From Parapusillimonas granuli (GTDB lineage Bacteria > Pseudomonadota > Gammaproteobacteria > Burkholderiales > Burkholderiaceae_B), in the NCBI RefSeq assembly GCF_013416525.1, contig NZ_JACCEM010000009.1, positions 62,001 to 126,000 on the forward strand: DNA of 64,000 nt, written 5' to 3'. The translations under genes and the position numbers were made by a program. The notes beneath the pieces were generated by a model. The model made no database searches, had not been told where the DNA came from, and saw only the letters and a list, made by a program, of their open reading frames with translations. Below, piece by piece: positions 8,037 through 15,756 of the stretch; the stretch's first letter is position 1; every line of letters starts with the position of its first letter.

Positions 8037-9236
8037 ATGTCCGGACCGCTGAAGCATCTCCGCGTGCTCGACCTGACCAACGTGCTGGCCGGTCCCTTCT
8101 GCTGCCATCAGCTGGCGCTGATGGGGGCGGACGTCGTCAAGGTGGAAACGCCCGGCACGGGCGACCTCGCCCGCCAGCTGGGCGCCGACGCCGACCTGAA
8201 CGGCCGCCTCATGGGCCTGTCCTTCCTGGCGCAGAACGCCGGCAAGCGCTCCATCACCATCAACTTGAAGAGCGCCAAGGGCAAGGCGCTCTTCCTGCGC
8301 CTGGTCGAGACGGCGGACGCCGTCGTCGAGAACTTCCGGCCGGGCGTCATGGACAAGCTGGGACTGGGATTCGAAACGCTGCGCCATCGCCGGCCCGGGC
8401 TCGTCTATTGCGCGATCTCGGGATTCGGCCAGGCGGGGCCGCTCAAAAGCCTGCCCGCCTATGACCAGATCATCCAGGGCATGTCCGGCGTCATGAGCAT
8501 CACCGGCGATCCGGACACCGCGCCGTATCGCGTGGGCTACCCCATCGGCGATACCATAGGGGGCCTGACGGCGGCCTTCGCGCTCGTGGCCGAGCTATGC
8601 GACCCGTCCCGCAAGGAGGCGCGCTTCATCGACGTGTCCATGCTGGAATCGGTCATCGCGACCATGGGCTGGGTGGTGTCGAACTACCTGAACGCGGGAC
8701 ACGTTCCGCGCCCCATGGGCAACGACAATTTCACGGCCAGCCCTTCTGGAACGTTCGATACCGCCGACGGATTGCTGAACATCGCGGCCAACAAGCAGGA
8801 GCAGTTCGAGGCCTTGTGCAAAGTCCTCGGCAAGCCCGAACTCATCGATGACGAGCGCTTTTCCAGGCGGCAGGCGCGCCTGGAGAATCGCGCCGCCTTG
8901 AAGGCGCAGCTGGAAGCGGCCTTGTCCCGCCGCCCCGCCCGGGAATGGTGGCCGCTGCTGACCGGGAACGGCATTCCAGCGGGCCCGGTCTACGGGGTGC
9001 AGGAAATCCTGGCGCATCCCCAAGTGCGCGAGCGCGGCATGATAGGGCGTTTCGCGCAGGCGCCCGGCGTGGGGCGCGACATCGAAGTGGTGCGCAGCGG
9101 GTTCAAGGTCGACGGGCGGGCGCCGTCGGTCGAGGGTCCGCCGCCGGTGCTGGGCCGCGACACCGAGGAGCTGCTGGCGGAGCTGGGCTATACGGGCGAC
9201 GAGATCGCCTCCATGAAGAACGAAGGAGCGGTATGA
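8037..9236 (+). CDS. CaiB/BaiF (type III) CoA-transferase
   Basis: A 399-residue formyl-CoA transferase-like enzyme that moves CoA between carboxylic acids through an aspartyl-CoA anhydride. Typical blocks are LKHLRVLDLTNVLAGPFCCH at the N-terminus, ADVVKVETPGTGDLAR, and VVENFRPGVMDKLGLG before YCAISGFGQAGPL. The family's nucleophilic Asp lies further on and is probably in YDQIIQGMSG. ATG at 8037 starts 5 bp after the Bug gene; an earlier ATG at 8010 would overlap it and adds non-family residues. It ends in a 4-bp overlap with the citrate-synthase-like gene, so CoA activation and C-C cleavage are probably coupled. Confidence 0.9.
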   Translation: MSGPLKHLRVLDLTNVLAGPFCCHQLALMGADVVKVETPGTGDLARQLGADADLNGRLMGLSFLAQNAGKRSITINLKSAKGKALFLRLVETADAVVENFRPGVMDKLGLGFETLRHRRPGLVYCAISGFGQAGPLKSLPAYDQIIQGMSGVMSITGDPDTAPYRVGYPIGDTIGGLTAAFALVAELCDPSRKEARFIDVSMLESVIATMGWVVSNYLNAGHVPRPMGNDNFTASPSGTFDTADGLLNIAANKQEQFEALCKVLGKPELIDDERFSRRQARLENRAALKAQLEAALSRRPAREWWPLLTGNGIPAGPVYGVQEILAHPQVRERGMIGRFAQAPGVGRDIEVVRSGFKVDGRAPSVEGPPPVLGRDTEELLAELGYTGDEIASMKNEGAV

Positions 9237-10069
9237 ACGATTCCACGACGCCGGAAGGCCGGGCAAGCGCGAACTGGTGGCGCACCCGCATTTCGGACAT
9301 TCGGCCGGGCAGCATCCGGTATCACGGCTATGCCGCGCAGGACCTGATCGGCAACCTGGGCTTTGCGGAAATGATCTGGCTCATGCTGCGCGGCGAGCTG
9401 CCGGCCACGGGGCAGGGCGCCCTGCTGGAAGCGGCGCTGATGTCGGCCGTCGACCACGGGCCGCAGGCGCCCAGCATCGCGATTTCCCGCATGGCGATGA
9501 CCTGCGGCGTCAGCCTCAATAACGCCATGGGTTCGGCGGTCAATGTCCTGGGCGACGTGCACGGCGGCGCGGGCGAGCAGGCGGTGGCGCTGTATGAGGG
9601 GATGGTCGGCGATGCCGACGCCGGACTCGATCCGTCCCTGGCCGTCCGCAAGGGGCTGAACGCTTTCATCGCCGCGCACGGCAAGTACGTGCCGGGTTTC
9701 GGCCATCGCTTCCATCCGGTCGACCCGCGCGCGGTCCGGCTGCTGGAGCTGGTCGACCAGGCCGTGGCCGAAGGCGTGGTCGCGGGCCGCCATGCGGCGG
9801 TCGCCCGGGCCATCGAAGCAGAACTGCGGTCACGCAAGGGCCGGGCCATACCGATGAACATCGACGGCGCCACGGCGGTCATCTACGCCGAGCTCGGTTT
9901 TCCGCCGGCGCTGGCGCGCGGCCTGTTCTGCCTGTCGCGCTCCGTGGGGATCCTGGCCCATGCCTGGGAGCAGTCCGAGCAGGGCGGGCGAAACAAAGGG
10001 CCCATACCGCGGCAATACCTGCCCGTGTACGACGGCCACCCGCCGCGCGATCTTCCGCCGCGGCGCTAG
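9233..10069 (+). CDS. Short citrate-synthase-like protein (probable citryl-CoA-type lyase)
   Basis: 278 residues, much shorter than citrate synthase (about 430). The three catalytic positions can be matched by eye: His in VHGGAGEQ, His in PGFGHRFHP and Asp in MNIDGATA, followed by the C-terminal GILAHAWEQ region. Short members of this fold next to CoA-transferases are usually annotated as citryl-CoA lyase, which split a CoA-activated tertiary hydroxy acid into acyl-CoA and a 2-oxo acid. The ATG lies inside the CoA-transferase stop (ATGA). The true substrate may be a citrate or citramalate analogue; the direction of reaction is inferred from context. Confidence 0.8.
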   Translation: MNDSTTPEGRASANWWRTRISDIRPGSIRYHGYAAQDLIGNLGFAEMIWLMLRGELPATGQGALLEAALMSAVDHGPQAPSIAISRMAMTCGVSLNNAMGSAVNVLGDVHGGAGEQAVALYEGMVGDADAGLDPSLAVRKGLNAFIAAHGKYVPGFGHRFHPVDPRAVRLLELVDQAVAEGVVAGRHAAVARAIEAELRSRKGRAIPMNIDGATAVIYAELGFPPALARGLFCLSRSVGILAHAWEQSEQGGRNKGPIPRQYLPVYDGHPPRDLPPRR

Positions 10070-10119
10070 GACGGGCCGGCCGGTGCGCCCGCCGAAGCCG
10101 TCAAGGCCGGCGGGTTTTC

Positions 10120-10524
10120 CTACTTGCCCGCGGCGATCTCGTCGAGGATCTTCTGGGCGAGGCCGAAGGCGGTGTTCGCCGCGGGTACGCCCGCATAGAT
10201 CGCATTTTGCAGCAGCACTTCCTTGAGCTCGTCCGGGCTCAGGCGCGATTCGTCGGCGGCCCGCAGGGCGGCGCGCACGTGCAGTTCGAATTCCTCCCAG
10301 CGCCCCAAGGACATCGTCACGCTCAGCACCATGATGCGGCGCGTCTGGCGGCCCAGCCCCGGGCGGTTCCAGACCTCATGCCATGCGTAGCGCGTGATGA
10401 GTTCCTGGAATTCGGCCGTGAAGGCGGTCCTGCGGGCCAGCGAGCGGTCCACCCATTCGTCGCCCAGGACCGCCCGGCGGGTGGCCAGGCCCTTCTGATA
10501 ATCTGTGTCGTCGTGATCGGTCAT
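10120..10524 (-). CDS. Carboxymuconolactone decarboxylase family protein (PcaC-like)
   Basis: 134 residues, about the size of PcaC. The family pattern is clear: RRAVLGDEWVDRSLA near the start, ITRYAWHEVWNRPGL, RIMVLSVTMSLGRWEEFELH with the conserved His, and a tail EVLLQNAIYAGVPAANTAF. AhpD-type CxxC cysteines are absent, so this is the decarboxylase-like rather than the peroxidase branch. PcaC converts 4-carboxymuconolactone to an enol-lactone in protocatechuate breakdown. No other pca ring-cleavage gene is adjacent, so a related cyclic lactone is possible. It is the last gene of the right operon and meets the left operon tail to tail. Confidence 0.85.
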   Translation of the reverse strand: MTDHDDTDYQKGLATRRAVLGDEWVDRSLARRTAFTAEFQELITRYAWHEVWNRPGLGRQTRRIMVLSVTMSLGRWEEFELHVRAALRAADESRLSPDELKEVLLQNAIYAGVPAANTAFGLAQKILDEIAAGK

Positions 10525-10610
10525 GCTGTGTCCAGTGATGAAAAGCGCAGAACCCGCCGGCGCCGGGCGCCATGGCGGGTTCTGCGGAAAAGCCGGGCCG
10601 GCGGGGGCGG

Positions 10611-11588
10611 TCAGTCCAGCGAAATGTTATTCGCTTTGACCACTTCGCGCCAACGCGCGTCTTCCGCCGCAAGGAAGGCGGCGAACTCGGCGGGCGAGCT
10701 GCCGACCGGCGTCAGGCCCAGCCGGGCCAGCTTCTCGGTGATGTCGGGACGCGCCAGCGCCGCTTTCACGATTTCATACAGTTTCTGCACGACGGCGTCG
10801 GGCGTGCCGCCCGGGACGAACAGGCCGTTCCATTCGTACACGCTGAAATCCTTGATCCCGGCTTCGGCCACCGTCGGCACATTGGGCAGTTCGGGCATGC
10901 GTTTGGTCGACGTGACGGCCAGCGCGCGCAGGCGGTCGGTCGTGACGTAGTTCAGGCTGGAGGCCGCATTGGCGAAATAGGCGCCGACGTGGCCGGCCAT
11001 GACGTCGACCATGGCGGGCGCGCCGCCCTTGTAGGGCACGTGGACCATTTCGATGCCGGCTTCCTTCTTCAGCAGTTCGGCCGCCATCTGCGCAAGGCTG
11101 CCGGGGCCGTAGGACGCATAGGTGAGGTCGTTGGGCGCCGCCTTGGCGGCCTTGATCAGGTCGCCCAGCGTCTGGAAGGGCGAGCCGGGCGCGACCACCA
11201 GAATATTGGGCACGACGATGGCCTGCGACACCGGAACGAAATCCTTTTTAGGGTCATAGGGCAGCTTGCGCAGCACGGGGTTCAGCGTAAAGGACGAGGC
11301 GTCGAACAGGACCGTGTAGCCGTCCGGGGCCGCGCGCGCCACCTGGCCGGCGCCGATGGAGCCGCTGGCGCCGGCCTTGTTTTCGACCACGACGGGCTGG
11401 CCGCTGACGGCCTCCATGCCTTGCGCAAAAATGCGCGCGGCATTGTCGGCGCCGCCGCCGGCCGAGAACGGCACGATGAGCGTGATGGTTTTGGCGGGGT
11501 AGCCGCTCGCCTGGGCATGCGCCTGCATGCCGGTGAGGGCCAGAGCGGCCGAGGTAAGCCCGGTCAGGGCGATTTTCTTCAGAATCAT
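10611..11588 (-). CDS. Bug-family (TctC-like) periplasmic solute-binding protein, second copy
   Basis: 325 residues with a signal peptide ending around MQAHAQASGYPAK. It shares the family blocks with the left-operon copy: LIVPFSAGGGADNAAR, PVVVENKAGASGSIGAG and HVPYKGGAPAMVDVMAGHV. The two proteins are clearly different paralogues, so each half of the island has its own ligand capture protein. It lies between the amidohydrolase and the carboxymuconolactone decarboxylase-like gene on the minus strand. No dedicated membrane component accompanies it. Confidence 0.92.
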   Translation of the reverse strand: MILKKIALTGLTSAALALTGMQAHAQASGYPAKTITLIVPFSAGGGADNAARIFAQGMEAVSGQPVVVENKAGASGSIGAGQVARAAPDGYTVLFDASSFTLNPVLRKLPYDPKKDFVPVSQAIVVPNILVVAPGSPFQTLGDLIKAAKAAPNDLTYASYGPGSLAQMAAELLKKEAGIEMVHVPYKGGAPAMVDVMAGHVGAYFANAASSLNYVTTDRLRALAVTSTKRMPELPNVPTVAEAGIKDFSVYEWNGLFVPGGTPDAVVQKLYEIVKAALARPDITEKLARLGLTPVGSSPAEFAAFLAAEDARWREVVKANNISLD

Positions 11589-11630
11589 GATTGCCTCGTT
11601 GGTGTCTTGAGATCCAGTTGAAAAAAGTGG

Positions 11631-12533
11631 TCAATCGGCGGCGAAGCCGTAAAGCCGCGCCGGGTTGTCCACCAGTATCTGCCGTTGCAAGGCCTGCGTG
11701 CCGCACCAGCGCGACAGCAGATCGAACAATTCCGTGTCATCGGGTTTGTCGACGGGTTCGGTCACGTGCGGCCAGTCGCTACCCCATACCAGCTGGCCGG
11801 GCGCGGATTCGATCCACGCGCGGGCGACGGCGTCGGTGTCATGGTAGCCGCCGCGCACGCCGTGGCGCGTATTCAGGTAGGCGCCGCTCAGCTTGAGCCA
11901 GGCGCGCCCGCTCTCCAGCAGGGCGCGCACGATGCCGAACGCGGGATGCGCCATGCCGTCGGCCGGCGGCAGGCGCCCCAGGTGGTCGAAGACCATGGCG
12001 ACGGGCAGGCGTTCCAGCAAATCGCGTTGCCGCGCGATCTGATCGGCCGTCCAGTGCAGCTGCACATGCCAGCCCAAGGGGGCGATGCGCCGCGCCAGCC
12101 GTTCGACCGCCTCGAACCCGCCCGCCTTCGTGTTCGGCGCATGGAAGCTGAACCGGATGCCGCGTATGCCGCCTTCGTGCAGCGCCTGCAGGGCGGCATC
12201 GCCGATGTCGCTGTCGACGACCGCGATGCCTCGGGTCCGGGCCGGCCCGAGCTGCGCGATGGCGCGCAGGGTAACGGTGTTGTCGGTGCCGTAGGGCCGG
12301 GGTTGCACGATCACGGCGCGCGACAGGCCCAGCAGCGCCTGCAGCCGCCGATACTGTTCCACGCCGGCGTTTTCAGGCGTCGGCCCCGCCGCCGGATGCG
12401 CGGGGTCGTAGATGTGGAGATGCGCGTCGCACGCCATGGGGGGCGCCGGGCTGACGGGCCCTCGGCGCGCGGCGGAATTCGGAATCAGCGCCGGCGGCAG
12501 CGGCCGGGCGGATGCGGGCATGGCGTCATTCAT
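11631..12533 (-). CDS. Amidohydrolase family 2 protein (2-pyrone-4,6-dicarboxylate lactonase-like)
   Basis: A 300-residue metal-dependent hydrolase of the TIM-barrel amidohydrolase class. It shows CDAHLHIYDP (the HxH on strand 1), WHVQLHWTADQ, MVFDHLGRLP and, near the end, VWGSDWPH with the catalytic Asp. This layout is that of LigI-like lactonases, which open 2-pyrone-4,6-dicarboxylate, and of related sugar lactonases. The start at 12533 overlaps the stop of the upstream CoA-transferase (ATGAATGA), showing tight coupling; an ORF extension to 12596 lies inside that gene and is not needed. The natural lactone is unknown. Confidence 0.82.
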   Translation of the reverse strand: MNDAMPASARPLPPALIPNSAARRGPVSPAPPMACDAHLHIYDPAHPAAGPTPENAGVEQYRRLQALLGLSRAVIVQPRPYGTDNTVTLRAIAQLGPARTRGIAVVDSDIGDAALQALHEGGIRGIRFSFHAPNTKAGGFEAVERLARRIAPLGWHVQLHWTADQIARQRDLLERLPVAMVFDHLGRLPPADGMAHPAFGIVRALLESGRAWLKLSGAYLNTRHGVRGGYHDTDAVARAWIESAPGQLVWGSDWPHVTEPVDKPDDTELFDLLSRWCGTQALQRQILVDNPARLYGFAAD

Positions 12534-13779
12534 GGCGCAAACGGTCGGCTTCCGCTTTGACGATGGCGCCGTGCTGGTCCAGGGTGGGGGCGGCAAAGGG
12601 TTCGGGGCCCGGCGTGCGGCCGAAAGTCATCGCCCGCTTGAACCCGCGGTAGCGCCCGACGCCGGGGTGCTCATAGGCGCAGATCATGTCCTCTTCCAGC
12701 ACCTGGGGGAAGTCGAACATGTCTTCCAGCGCGCGCGCGGCCGCGCAGGGCACTTCATCGCCGAACAATGCTTCCCATTCCAGCGCGCTGCGGGCTTGCA
12801 GCGCGCGGCGCAGCTTCGGGACGATTTCGTCGCGATGGACGGCGCGCTTGCGTACCGTGTCGTAGCGGTCCGTCTCGAGCAATTCGGCCAGGCCGGTTTT
12901 CCGGCACAGCGCGGCCCAGAAGTGGGAGGTGTTGGCCGAGAGATAGATATGGCCTTCGCGCGTGGGATGAATGCCCGTGATGCCGCCCGAGCGCATGTCG
13001 CGCCCGACCTCGCGCGGTTCGCCGTCGGCCCACACCAGCCGCGCCGATTGCATGGCCAGGGCGGCCCGCAGCAGCGACACGCCGACATACTGGCCCGCGC
13101 CGCTGCGCTCGCGCTCGAACAGCGCCGACGAGACGGCGCCCGACACCAGGGCCGCCGCATAGTAGTCCACCACCGAACCATACAGGATCTCGGGCGGCCC
13201 TTCCTGTTTCCCCTGAAGCGCGCACATGCCCGTCAGGGTCTGCAGGACCTGGTCGTAGCCGGCTTTGTCCTTCAACGGGCCGGTGTCGCCGTAGCCGGTG
13301 ACCGCGCAGTAGATCAGGCGGGGGTTGACGGCGGACAGCCGCTCGTAGTCGATGCCCAGCCGGGCGGGAACGCTGGGGCGGAAGTTGTGCACCAGCACGT
13401 CGGCCGTGCGCACCAGGGCCTTCAGGCGGTCGAGGTCGCCGGCCTGCTTCAGGTCGAGCACCACGCCCAGCTTGCTGCGGTTCACCCCCAGGAACGCGCG
13501 GCTTTCGCTGGCCAGCGTGGAGGGGTATTTGCGCAGATTGTCGCCGGCGGGCGGTTCGATCTTGATGACTTCGGCGCCCTGGTCGGCCAAGAGCGAGCAG
13601 CCATAAGGCCCCGCGATATAGGCGCTGAGGTCCAGCACGCGGATGCCGGACAGCGGCCCGGCGGCGCCGCGCGGTTCGCGCAGGCGGGCGGTTTTGGCGG
13701 GTTCGGCGGGCTGTTCGGCGGAAGAATCGGGATGCATGGGGGTCGGGGAAGTGAAGGGAAATCGGTCGCGCGGCGTCAT
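12526..13779 (-). CDS. CaiB/BaiF (type III) CoA-transferase, second copy
   Basis: 417 residues from the first start, or 403 from ATG at 13737. Family blocks include LSGIRVLDLSAYIAGPYGCS, AEVIKIEPPAGDNLRK, VHNFRPSVPARLGIDYE and YCAVTGYGDTGPLKDKAGYDQ, the last probably holding the catalytic Asp. The first 40 residues are Pro/Ala rich and unlike the family, so the shorter start is quite possible. It sits between the CitE-like lyase and the amidohydrolase. The sequence differs strongly from the CoA-transferase of the left operon, so the two probably activate different acids rather than being a recent duplication. Confidence 0.88.
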   Translation of the reverse strand: MTPRDRFPFTSPTPMHPDSSAEQPAEPAKTARLREPRGAAGPLSGIRVLDLSAYIAGPYGCSLLADQGAEVIKIEPPAGDNLRKYPSTLASESRAFLGVNRSKLGVVLDLKQAGDLDRLKALVRTADVLVHNFRPSVPARLGIDYERLSAVNPRLIYCAVTGYGDTGPLKDKAGYDQVLQTLTGMCALQGKQEGPPEILYGSVVDYYAAALVSGAVSSALFERERSGAGQYVGVSLLRAALAMQSARLVWADGEPREVGRDMRSGGITGIHPTREGHIYLSANTSHFWAALCRKTGLAELLETDRYDTVRKRAVHRDEIVPKLRRALQARSALEWEALFGDEVPCAAARALEDMFDFPQVLEEDMICAYEHPGVGRYRGFKRAMTFGRTPGPEPFAAPTLDQHGAIVKAEADRLRHE

Positions 13780-13810
13780 CGCGAACGCCCGCCGCGGCGG
13801 CGTTACGGAG

Positions 13811-14683
13811 TCATATCAGCCCATAACGGGATGCGGCGGCCACGACGTTGCGCGCGCGCAGCTCGAAAGGCGGGTCCACCATCCGGCCGTCGACCCGATA
13901 GGCGCCCAGGCCTTGGGCCTTGGCGGTTTCGGCCGCCGCCAGTATCCGTTGCGCGAAGGCGATTTCGTCGGCGGAAGGCTGGAACACGGCGTTTGCCGTC
14001 GCGACCTGGCTGGGGTGGATGCATGACTTGCCCAGAAAGCCCAGCCGCCGCGCCAGCAAGGCTTCGGCCCGGTAGCCCTCGGCGTCCCGGATGTCGGCAT
14101 AGGCGGCGTCATAGGCATAGACGCCGGCTTCGCCGGCGGCCATGCGCACCGCGTACATGGCCTGCTCGATCGCGCTGCGCTCGGTCCTGCATATGCCCAG
14201 CCCCTCGAACAAGTCGGCCAGGCCCAGCTGCAAGCCCTCCACGCGCGGGTCGGCGCCGGCCAGCTCGGCCGCCCGGCGCAGCGCGGCAGGGGTTTCTATG
14301 TTCAGCAGGAGCCCCAGCGGCTTGCCGCCCCCGCGGCCCGGTTCGAGCGCGCCGATCAAGGCGGCGGCCTGGCGGACGCTGTCGGGGCCGGCGGGCTTGG
14401 GCAGGTTGATCGTGTCGACGGCGGGATGGCAGACCGCGCGCATGTCGTCATCGAAGCAAGGCGTATCGGGCGGGTTGACGCGCACGATGACCGTCTTGCC
14501 GTTTTTCAGCATGGGGTCGGCGGCAAGGCGGTCCAGCCACGCGCGCACTTCGGCCCGCGCCTCGGCCTTGCGGTCCGCGCTGACGGAGTCTTCAAGGTCC
14601 AGCGAAATGGCGTCGGCGGGGCCATGGAAGGCCTTGGCAAAGAGTTCGGGCCGTGATCCGGGAACGAAAAGCTTGCTGCGCAT
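13811..14683 (-). CDS. CitE-like HpcH/HpaI-fold CoA-ester lyase
   Basis: A 290-residue lyase that opens with RSKLFVPGSRPELFAKAF, typical of the CitE/citramalyl-CoA lyase group. DAISLDLEDSV carries the metal-binding Glu/Asp, VIVRVNPPDT the conserved Arg, and GKSCIHPSQVATANAVF the C-terminal active-site part. Family members cleave malyl-CoA, citramalyl-CoA or citryl-ACP. Free-standing copies next to a CaiB-type CoA-transferase often act on (citra)malyl-CoA, giving acetyl-CoA and glyoxylate or pyruvate. As first gene of the right operon, next to the divergent LysR gene, it probably performs the final carbon-carbon cleavage. Confidence 0.87.
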   Translation of the reverse strand: MRSKLFVPGSRPELFAKAFHGPADAISLDLEDSVSADRKAEARAEVRAWLDRLAADPMLKNGKTVIVRVNPPDTPCFDDDMRAVCHPAVDTINLPKPAGPDSVRQAAALIGALEPGRGGGKPLGLLLNIETPAALRRAAELAGADPRVEGLQLGLADLFEGLGICRTERSAIEQAMYAVRMAAGEAGVYAYDAAYADIRDAEGYRAEALLARRLGFLGKSCIHPSQVATANAVFQPSADEIAFAQRILAAAETAKAQGLGAYRVDGRMVDPPFELRARNVVAAASRYGLI

Positions 14684-14743
14684 GGGATGCTCGGGCTTCT
14701 TGCTGATTGGGAATGCATCCCAGTGTACTTGGCATGGAACATA

Positions 14744-14759
14744 AGAAACAGTATTCTTT
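14744..14759. promoter_or_regulatory. Candidate LysR operator between the CitE-like and LysR genes
   Basis: The 16-bp inverted repeat AAGAA-ACAGTA-TTCTT lies in the divergent intergenic region, 60 bp upstream of the CitE-like start and 88 bp upstream of the chosen LysR start. Its size and dyad match LysR-type boxes, and the half-site sequence TAAGAAAC recurs twice just after the LysR gene (15760-15767 and 15780-15787). Binding is inferred only. Confidence 0.45.
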
Positions 14760-14847
14760 TTGATTGTTAAAAGATAGTTTTTTTATTGTTTATGCGCGCC
14801 GGGCGGCTCGGGTTAATGAGCGCCGGTCCGGCGCGGGGGGCGGGCGC

Positions 14848-15756
14848 GTGGAGACCGATTATCTGAAGACCTTCTCTTTGGTGGCGGAGCTGGGCTCCAT
14901 GGCCGAGGCATCGCGCCGGCTGGGCATCACCCCGGCGGCCGTGGCGCATCATATCCGCAAGATCGAGAAGGACCTGGGCATCGCCGTCGTCACGCGGGCG
15001 GGCCGCAGCGTCGTGCCCACGGTGGCGGGCCACCAGCTGCTCGGCAAATCGCGTCCGCTGCTGTCGGAGCTGGCGAACCTGCGCGCGTCGCTGCAGCGTT
15101 CGGACATAGAAGGCGAATTGCGGCTTGGCGTCATCAATTCCGCCTTGCACACCTTCCTGCCGGACATCCTGAATCAATACGGCACGGAATACCCCAAGGT
15201 GCGGGCGCGGGTCCATGCGGGCACGTCGTATCAGTTGTTCCATCAGCTTCAAGAAGGCCTGGTCGACGCCGCCATCTGCCAGCATCCGCCGTTTGCGCTG
15301 CCCAAGGCGTTCGGCTGGCTGCCGCTGCGGGAGGAGCCGCTGGTCGTGCTGGCCCATCGGTCGCTGGCTGACCAGCCGCCTTTGGACCTGCTGCGCACCG
15401 AGCGGTATCTGCGCTACGACCGCCGCCTGGGCGGGGGAAGGCTGGCGGACGATTATCTGAGGCGCCATGAAATCGCGCCCGATGAAAGCTTCGAGCTCGA
15501 TTCGCTGTTGACCATTGCGCTGATGGTGGATCGGCGGCTGGGCGTATCGCTGGTGCCGAATTTCGGTTCGCCGTTGATCGCATCGCTGGATATCGCCGCG
15601 ATTGCCCTGGATGACGCGCCTGGCGCCCGGGTGTTCGGTGTCATATGGAAGCGTTCGACGGAGCGGGAAGCGCTTGTGCGGGCGTTGTTGTCGATGGCGC
15701 GGGGGATGGCGGGAAGCGTTGATCCGTCAAGCGGCATCGGAGGCCCGCATATATAA
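14848..15756 (+). CDS. LysR-family transcriptional regulator (right edge of catabolic island)
   Basis: 302 residues from the GTG at 14848, which follows a purine-rich gcgggggg ribosome-binding stretch and gives a normal LysR N-terminus (VETDYLKTFSLVAELGSMAE). The open frame extends upstream to a TTG at 14764, but that part resembles no LysR protein. The helix-turn-helix is at residues 16-45 (ASRRLGITPAAVAHHIRKIE) and the effector domain follows. It is divergent from the CitE-like operon and is its likely regulator. The C-terminus ends at the edge of an AT-rich region. Confidence 0.82.
   Translation: METDYLKTFSLVAELGSMAEASRRLGITPAAVAHHIRKIEKDLGIAVVTRAGRSVVPTVAGHQLLGKSRPLLSELANLRASLQRSDIEGELRLGVINSALHTFLPDILNQYGTEYPKVRARVHAGTSYQLFHQLQEGLVDAAICQHPPFALPKAFGWLPLREEPLVVLAHRSLADQPPLDLLRTERYLRYDRRLGGGRLADDYLRRHEIAPDESFELDSLLTIALMVDRRLGVSLVPNFGSPLIASLDIAAIALDDAPGARVFGVIWKRSTEREALVRALLSMARGMAGSVDPSSGIGGPHI

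Noticed and set aside
12412-14409. A 665-codon plus-strand frame across the right catabolic operon
   Set aside because: It spans the CoA-transferase and CitE-like genes on the opposite strand, which both have clear family motifs. The product is low-complexity and domain free.
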